Below, one piece after another: positions 40,506-43,930 of a stretch of DNA of 43,930 nucleotides; within the stretch, counting starts at the first letter, position 1; the number at the start of each line of letters is the position of its first letter. The translations under genes were made by a program, and so were the position numbers. The stretch comes from CAYXVF01 sp964468125 (GTDB taxonomy: Bacteria > Myxococcota > XYA12-FULL-58-9 > CAYXVF01): the NCBI GenBank assembly GCA_964468125.1, contig CAYXVF010000049.1, positions 1 to 43,930 on the forward strand, read 5' to 3'. The notes beneath the pieces were generated by a model. It was not told where the DNA came from, did no database searches, and worked only from the letters and a program-made list of their open reading frames with translations.

Positions 40506-41333
40506 TCAGAACTCCAGGCTGAACAGGACCCCAGGAGACATCGAAAGGGCGGCGGTGCCGAGGAGGGGCTGGTCCTCGATCACGGGGGGCGACTCGACCA
40601 CAGGAACGAAGCGCAGACGTGCCTGGTAGACCCCCACGGAGTAGACCGCCCCAAACAGGACCAGGCTGCCGTATTGGGCAAAGGCCAGGGCACGGACCGT
40701 GTTGCGTTCATCTTCAGAGAAGCCCGTACCGATGCCGTAGCGGGCGTAGAGGAACGCGGCGACGTTGACCGCGAGGAGCAGGCCTTCGCTCACCGCGAAG
40801 AAAACCCCGAGCTCCGTGTCGCCGTTTTGAAATTGTCCTACGCCAAAAGGCAGAAAGGTGGCGAGCTCGCTCTTCTCCGTGACGCGACGGTTCACCACCC
40901 GCAGCACGCCTTCGCCGCTCGGTTGTTTGAGCTGTTCGTCCGCTCTTCGCTGACGGATCTCGTCGAGCTCGGGAGCGAGCTCCCGGCGCAGCGCCTCGAA
41001 GATCTCGATCACCGGAGGCGCGATGGAAAACGGATCGAGCTCGTAGTCCGGGTCGAGGTAGAGGAGCTTGGTGAACTCCTCGTTCATCAGGTCCCGTTGA
41101 TCGAGGAGGTAATAGGACAGGGCGAGGTAGCGGCGCGCCTCGATCACCTGCTCGTCAGAGCTGAGTCGCATCGGATAGAGCAGTCCGCGCAGCCGGCGAA
41201 CGGACTCGTCGTAGTTGCCATAGGCGTACTCGTTCTTGGCGCGGCGTAGCTCGTCTTCCGGGTCGAACCCGTCGGGCTCGGCTGGCTCCGCCTGTGCCAG
41301 CACCATGAGCACGATGAGGGAGCCGACAGTCAT
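40506..41333 (-). CDS. Exported TPR-containing membrane protein
   Basis: A 275-residue protein with a short signal peptide (MTVGSLIVLMVLAQA) likely cut after AQA. Residues about 25-100 are TPR-like helices (RRAKNEYAYGNYDESVRRLRGLL, EARRYLALSYYLLDQRD). Residues about 165-200 and 213-235 are hydrophobic and include FLPFGVGQFQNGDTELG, a pattern seen in several small membrane proteins of unknown role (DUF5683-like; tentative). Between the kinase and the sigma-54 activator on one strand (gaps of 61 and 30 bases), it may relay or modulate kinase signalling at the membrane. That is inference only. Confidence 0.75.
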   Translation of the reverse strand: MTVGSLIVLMVLAQAEPAEPDGFDPEDELRRAKNEYAYGNYDESVRRLRGLLYPMRLSSDEQVIEARRYLALSYYLLDQRDLMNEEFTKLLYLDPDYELDPFSIAPPVIEIFEALRRELAPELDEIRQRRADEQLKQPSGEGVLRVVNRRVTEKSELATFLPFGVGQFQNGDTELGVFFAVSEGLLLAVNVAAFLYARYGIGTGFSEDERNTVRALAFAQYGSLVLFGAVYSVGVYQARLRFVPVVESPPVIEDQPLLGTAALSMSPGVLFSLEF

Positions 41334-41394
41334 GGGCTCTGGCTACAGGGGCTTTTGGGCGCGATCAAGTTCACGGCGGACCCGAGACGGGAAC

Positions 41395-43353
41395 CTAGAG
41401 CCGAACGTCGAGCTCTTGGGTTTGGCGGGCCCGAAACTCGAGCACTTCACGCTGCTCGCGCCCGTCACGGGCGCGGATCACCACGACGTATTTTTGCACC
41501 GGCTCACCGGAGACGAGAGGTACGAAGATCGGGAGGTCGCGGGTCGCCGGATTGATCGCCTGGACTTTGATGGGCTCCGCGCGATTCGACTCCTTGATCT
41601 CTACCAAGGAGCCGTCCGGGCCGCCGCGGACGAAGAGCTTGGCGTCGAGCGGGGCCAGGCGCACCACGACCGCTTCTGGAGGCGAGACGTCGCTCACGTC
41701 GAGATCGACCACCCGGTCCTGAAAGTTCGGGTTCACGAAACGGACCTGGTGTTGGCCGTGCTCGAGGGGAAGCTCGAAAGCTCCCATCTGGTTCCGGAGC
41801 ACGGGATCTTCGCTGCCGTCGAGGTAGACGTGGACCCAGACGTTGGCCGGCTTGAATTGCACCTTGCGGACCGCGACCTGCGTCGGAGCGGGCTCGGCGC
41901 TCGCCGTCACGACGCGGGATGGCGAATCGCCATTCTTTGGCCGAACGTCTAGCGACACAAAGCGCACGACGTCGTCCCGTGGGACCTCGAAGCTCGCCTC
42001 GGCGGTCCGATCCGCGCCGACGAAGCGAGCCCGGTGCGTTCCGGATACGACTCGAAAGGAGTGAGCGCCTTCGATGTCCGGCTGCAGGAGCTCATCATCG
42101 ATGAACAGGTCACCCCGGCCGAGAAGGGTGAAAGGCACATCCCGAAGCACAGGGGCGGGGGCTTCGGTGCCTTCGACAGGGATCGCGGGACGTGGGTCCG
42201 TTGGACCGTCCTTGTTGACGGTCCGTACCGCAGTGACGAGGCCCGCAAGAAAGACAGCGGCCGCCGCTGCGATGCCGATCCCTTTGAGCGCACGACGCGA
42301 CATGTCCTGGCGCGATAGACGCGCGAGGATCTGCTCGACCTCCGCATGCGCGGGGGCAAGTGACATGATCCGGTCGAGGTCGGCGATCGCCGCCGCCCTT
42401 TCGCCGCTCTTTAGCCGAGCCTTCGCGCGCTCCAGGTAGCGCACGGTCAGCGGGCTCCGGAGTTCCGCGGCGGCGCTTTCGGGATCTTCCAGGATCTTCG
42501 GGAGCCACTCCTTCGGCTCGAGCCGCAGAGAGGCGAGTTCCTCGTCGATGGCGTCGCGCAAGGCCGCCGCGGAAGCGAAGCGGTGCTCGGGGAGACGGGC
42601 CAGGCAGCCGTCGACGATCTCCGAAATGCGTGCGGGCAGCCCCGTGCGCGCTTGCTGCGCGGGGATGTACTCGGCGGTAGCGATCTTCTTGAGCAGTGCG
42701 TGCGGAGAAGTCGAGACGAAGGGCAGTTTCCCGACGGAAAAAAAGTAGAGCATGGCGCCAAAGCTGAAGAGGTCCGCCCGCTCGTCGGTTGCGTAGCCTT
42801 CGATGTACTCGGGCGCCATGTAGGCCGGTGAGCCGAGGAGCGTGCCGGTGACCGTCAGGGTTTGATTGTCGAGCATGCGGGCGATGCCAAAGTCCGTGAG
42901 CTTGAGCGCGCCATTCTTGCCGACGAGGATATTCTCCGGTTTCAAATCTCGATGAATGACGCCGCTCTCGTGCGCGTGAACGAGCGCGTCCACCATCGGC
43001 CGGGCGAGGATCAACGCGAGCTCGGGCTCGGGCAGGGGGTTGGCGTCCAAGAACTCCGCGAGGGAGGAGCCGTCGACCAGCTCTTGAACGATGTAGCTGT
43101 AGTCGGCGTCTTCGCCGGAGTAGTCGTAGATCTCGATGATGTTGCGGTGGCGAAGGCGCGCAACCGCGACGGCCTCGCGGTGAAAACGCTCCTTCGCCTC
43201 CTCCTGCTCGGCCAAGAAGGTGTGCATCACCTTCACCGCGACCTCGCGCCGGAGGTCCGTGTCGCGCGCGCGGTAGACGACGCTCATGCCCCCGTGACCG
43301 ATCTCCCCATCGATCGCGTACTTTTTTCCGAGGGTCTGACCGACCAGACTCAT
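41395..43353 (-). CDS. Membrane-anchored Ser/Thr protein kinase
   Basis: A 652-residue Hanks-type kinase. The G-loop GEIGHGGMSVVY is at residues 16-27, catalytic Lys41 is in VAVKV, HRDLKPEN starts at His134, DFG is at 154-156 and APE at 180-182, all intact. A helical linker about 290-350 is followed by one membrane helix about 357-376. The extracytoplasmic part (about 380-652) is beta-rich with PEGA-like repeats (FIDDELLQPD, HSFRVVSGTHRARFV; VYLDGSEDPVL, LPLEHGQHQVRFV). The ATG at 43353 has AGGGGA upstream; an earlier in-frame ATG at 43392 lacks support. It is the first gene of a six-gene minus-strand run that includes an FHA protein, so phosphorylating a partner seen by FHA is likely but unproven. 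Confidence 0.93.
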   Translation of the reverse strand: MSLVGQTLGKKYAIDGEIGHGGMSVVYRARDTDLRREVAVKVMHTFLAEQEEAKERFHREAVAVARLRHRNIIEIYDYSGEDADYSYIVQELVDGSSLAEFLDANPLPEPELALILARPMVDALVHAHESGVIHRDLKPENILVGKNGALKLTDFGIARMLDNQTLTVTGTLLGSPAYMAPEYIEGYATDERADLFSFGAMLYFFSVGKLPFVSTSPHALLKKIATAEYIPAQQARTGLPARISEIVDGCLARLPEHRFASAAALRDAIDEELASLRLEPKEWLPKILEDPESAAAELRSPLTVRYLERAKARLKSGERAAAIADLDRIMSLAPAHAEVEQILARLSRQDMSRRALKGIGIAAAAAVFLAGLVTAVRTVNKDGPTDPRPAIPVEGTEAPAPVLRDVPFTLLGRGDLFIDDELLQPDIEGAHSFRVVSGTHRARFVGADRTAEASFEVPRDDVVRFVSLDVRPKNGDSPSRVVTASAEPAPTQVAVRKVQFKPANVWVHVYLDGSEDPVLRNQMGAFELPLEHGQHQVRFVNPNFQDRVVDLDVSDVSPPEAVVVRLAPLDAKLFVRGGPDGSLVEIKESNRAEPIKVQAINPATRDLPIFVPLVSGEPVQKYVVVIRARDGREQREVLEFRARQTQELDVRL

Positions 43354-43390
43354 TCGTCCCCTAATGAACCCGCGAGCGATCGTGAGAAGC

Positions 43391-43424
43391 AAAACGGAGC
43401 GTCCGTGGTGGGCCCTACGGACGC
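43391..43424 (-). terminator. Probable intrinsic terminator after the FadL-like gene
   Basis: GCGTCCGT (43399-43406) and ACGGACGC (43417-43424) are perfect 8-base arms around a 10-base loop that itself contains GGGCCC. On the minus strand the stem is followed four bases later by TTTT (43391-43394). It lies between the FadL-like stop at 43534 and the kinase start at 43353, and would isolate the kinase operon. Confidence 0.5.
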
Positions 43425-43533
43425 GCCGTCGTGATGATCAGCGCGGATCCCGCCTAGGACAGCCTAGCATGGGGAGCATGCGGGAAATGACTCCTTTTCG
43501 TCAGGAAAATGGGATCGCGTCCGGCACGAGCTC

Positions 43534-43930
43534 TCAGCGCAGGCCCGTGCTCAGACCACCGGCCGTCCCGGGGATCATTGCCGCTACCGGGGCAACGGAT
43601 TCCTCCGTCTCCGGCGCCTCGTTCTCGTCGCTCACCGGAGCCTCTGGTTGTCCAAAGGTCATGTTCAAGCCGAGCGAGAAGACAAAGGCCCCTACGTCGT
43701 AGGTGCCCTTGATCGGCGGCGTGAACGGCTCGTCCGACGTCTCGAAGCGGTTCGGGAACAGGTACCAGAAGGAGCTGTCCACCCCGATGTTGTCCGTGAA
43801 CTGGAAGCTGACGCCCGCGGTCACGATCCGGCGATTCGAGTCCGGCAGGGTGAAATCCAACGTCGTGTCCGGAACGGGTGTGGGATCGTAGGCAAAGCCA
43901 CCGCGCACCGCCCAGGTCTCTTCCGCGTAC
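43534..43930 (-). CDS. FadL/OmpP1-like outer-membrane protein, C-terminal part (5' part outside the window)
   Basis: The frame enters at base 43930 already in progress; its first visible residues YAEETWAVRGGFAYDPTPVP continue to a stop at 43534. This is the typical C-terminal region of FadL-type long-chain fatty acid channels (a TWAVRGGFAYDPTPVPD-like stretch followed by LPDSNRRIVTAG and GTYDVGAFVFSLGLNMTFG), a beta-barrel of the outer membrane. After the last barrel strand an acidic Glu/Ala/Pro tail of about 40 residues is added, which is unusual because most FadL proteins end on the strand. No full length can be given. A terminator-like hairpin follows. Confidence 0.8.
   Translation of the reverse strand, partial: YAEETWAVRGGFAYDPTPVPDTTLDFTLPDSNRRIVTAGVSFQFTDNIGVDSSFWYLFPNRFETSDEPFTPPIKGTYDVGAFVFSLGLNMTFGQPEAPVSDENEAPETEESVAPVAAMIPGTAGGLSTGLR

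Overview
The window is a high-GC, densely packed bacterial chromosome segment with many GTG/TTG starts and stop/start overlaps. The gene content suggests a Gram-negative relative of the Myxococcota (former Deltaproteobacteria): a membrane-anchored Hanks-type Ser/Thr kinase beside an FHA-containing sigma-54 activator, several lipoproteins with short Cys-rich or basic segments, and a FadL-type outer-membrane protein. The taxon is an inference; there is no rRNA gene. Almost everything is core metabolism, and no insertion sequence, phage, CRISPR array or tRNA gene was seen.

Layout. Positions 1-3854 (minus strand) hold the start of a lipoprotein cut by the window edge, a PhoB/PhoR-like two-component system, and a lipoprotein with a poly-Lys/Arg tail. 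Positions 3924-6544 (minus) hold purB-purA. Positions 6646-9328 (plus) hold a fatty-acyl/thioester-reductase-like SDR protein followed by a fused two-domain isoprenoid-alcohol kinase (dolichol/phytol-kinase domain plus DUF92/VTE6 domain). Positions 9388-19128 (minus) are one nine-gene purine operon, purC-S-Q-L-F-M-N-H-D, in the same gene order as the Bacillus operon and with Bacillus-type enzymes (small PurL with PurS and PurQ, Fe-S PurF with propeptide). Together with purA and purB it covers nearly all of PRPP to AMP; purE, purK and the IMP-to-GMP genes are not here.

Positions 19293-19799 (plus) carry a decayed remnant of a TolB-like/TPR protein of the adenylate-cyclase-associated type. Positions 19832-21615 (minus) encode btaA-btaB, the two enzymes of the phosphorus-free betaine lipid DGTS, divergent from a plus-strand exported deiminase of the PPAD/agmatine-deiminase superfamily (21859-22944). 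Then come, on the minus strand, a SNF2-type helicase, miaA and a fabG-like reductase.

Positions 27513-32005 (plus) are an aromatic amino-acid supra-operon, pheA-hisC-aroA-cmk, with PheA carrying an unusual histone-H1-like Lys/Ala N-terminal tail. A second plus-strand group follows, with its own candidate promoter: an SCP2 sterol-carrier protein, a CaiB/AMACR-like CoA transferase/racemase, a TrmA/RlmD-type RNA methyltransferase, a DUF151 bifunctional nuclease and a VanZ-like protein (32098-35853).

Positions 35872-43353 (minus) form an apparent six-gene signalling/envelope operon: Ser/Thr kinase, TPR membrane protein, FHA-GAF-sigma54 activator, two lipoproteins, and a one-TM protein. A terminator-like hairpin separates it from the 3' part of a FadL-like gene at the window end. 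The most interesting items are the kinase fusion with its reductase neighbour, the betaine-lipid genes, the kinase/FHA-activator operon, and the basic tails on three unrelated proteins.
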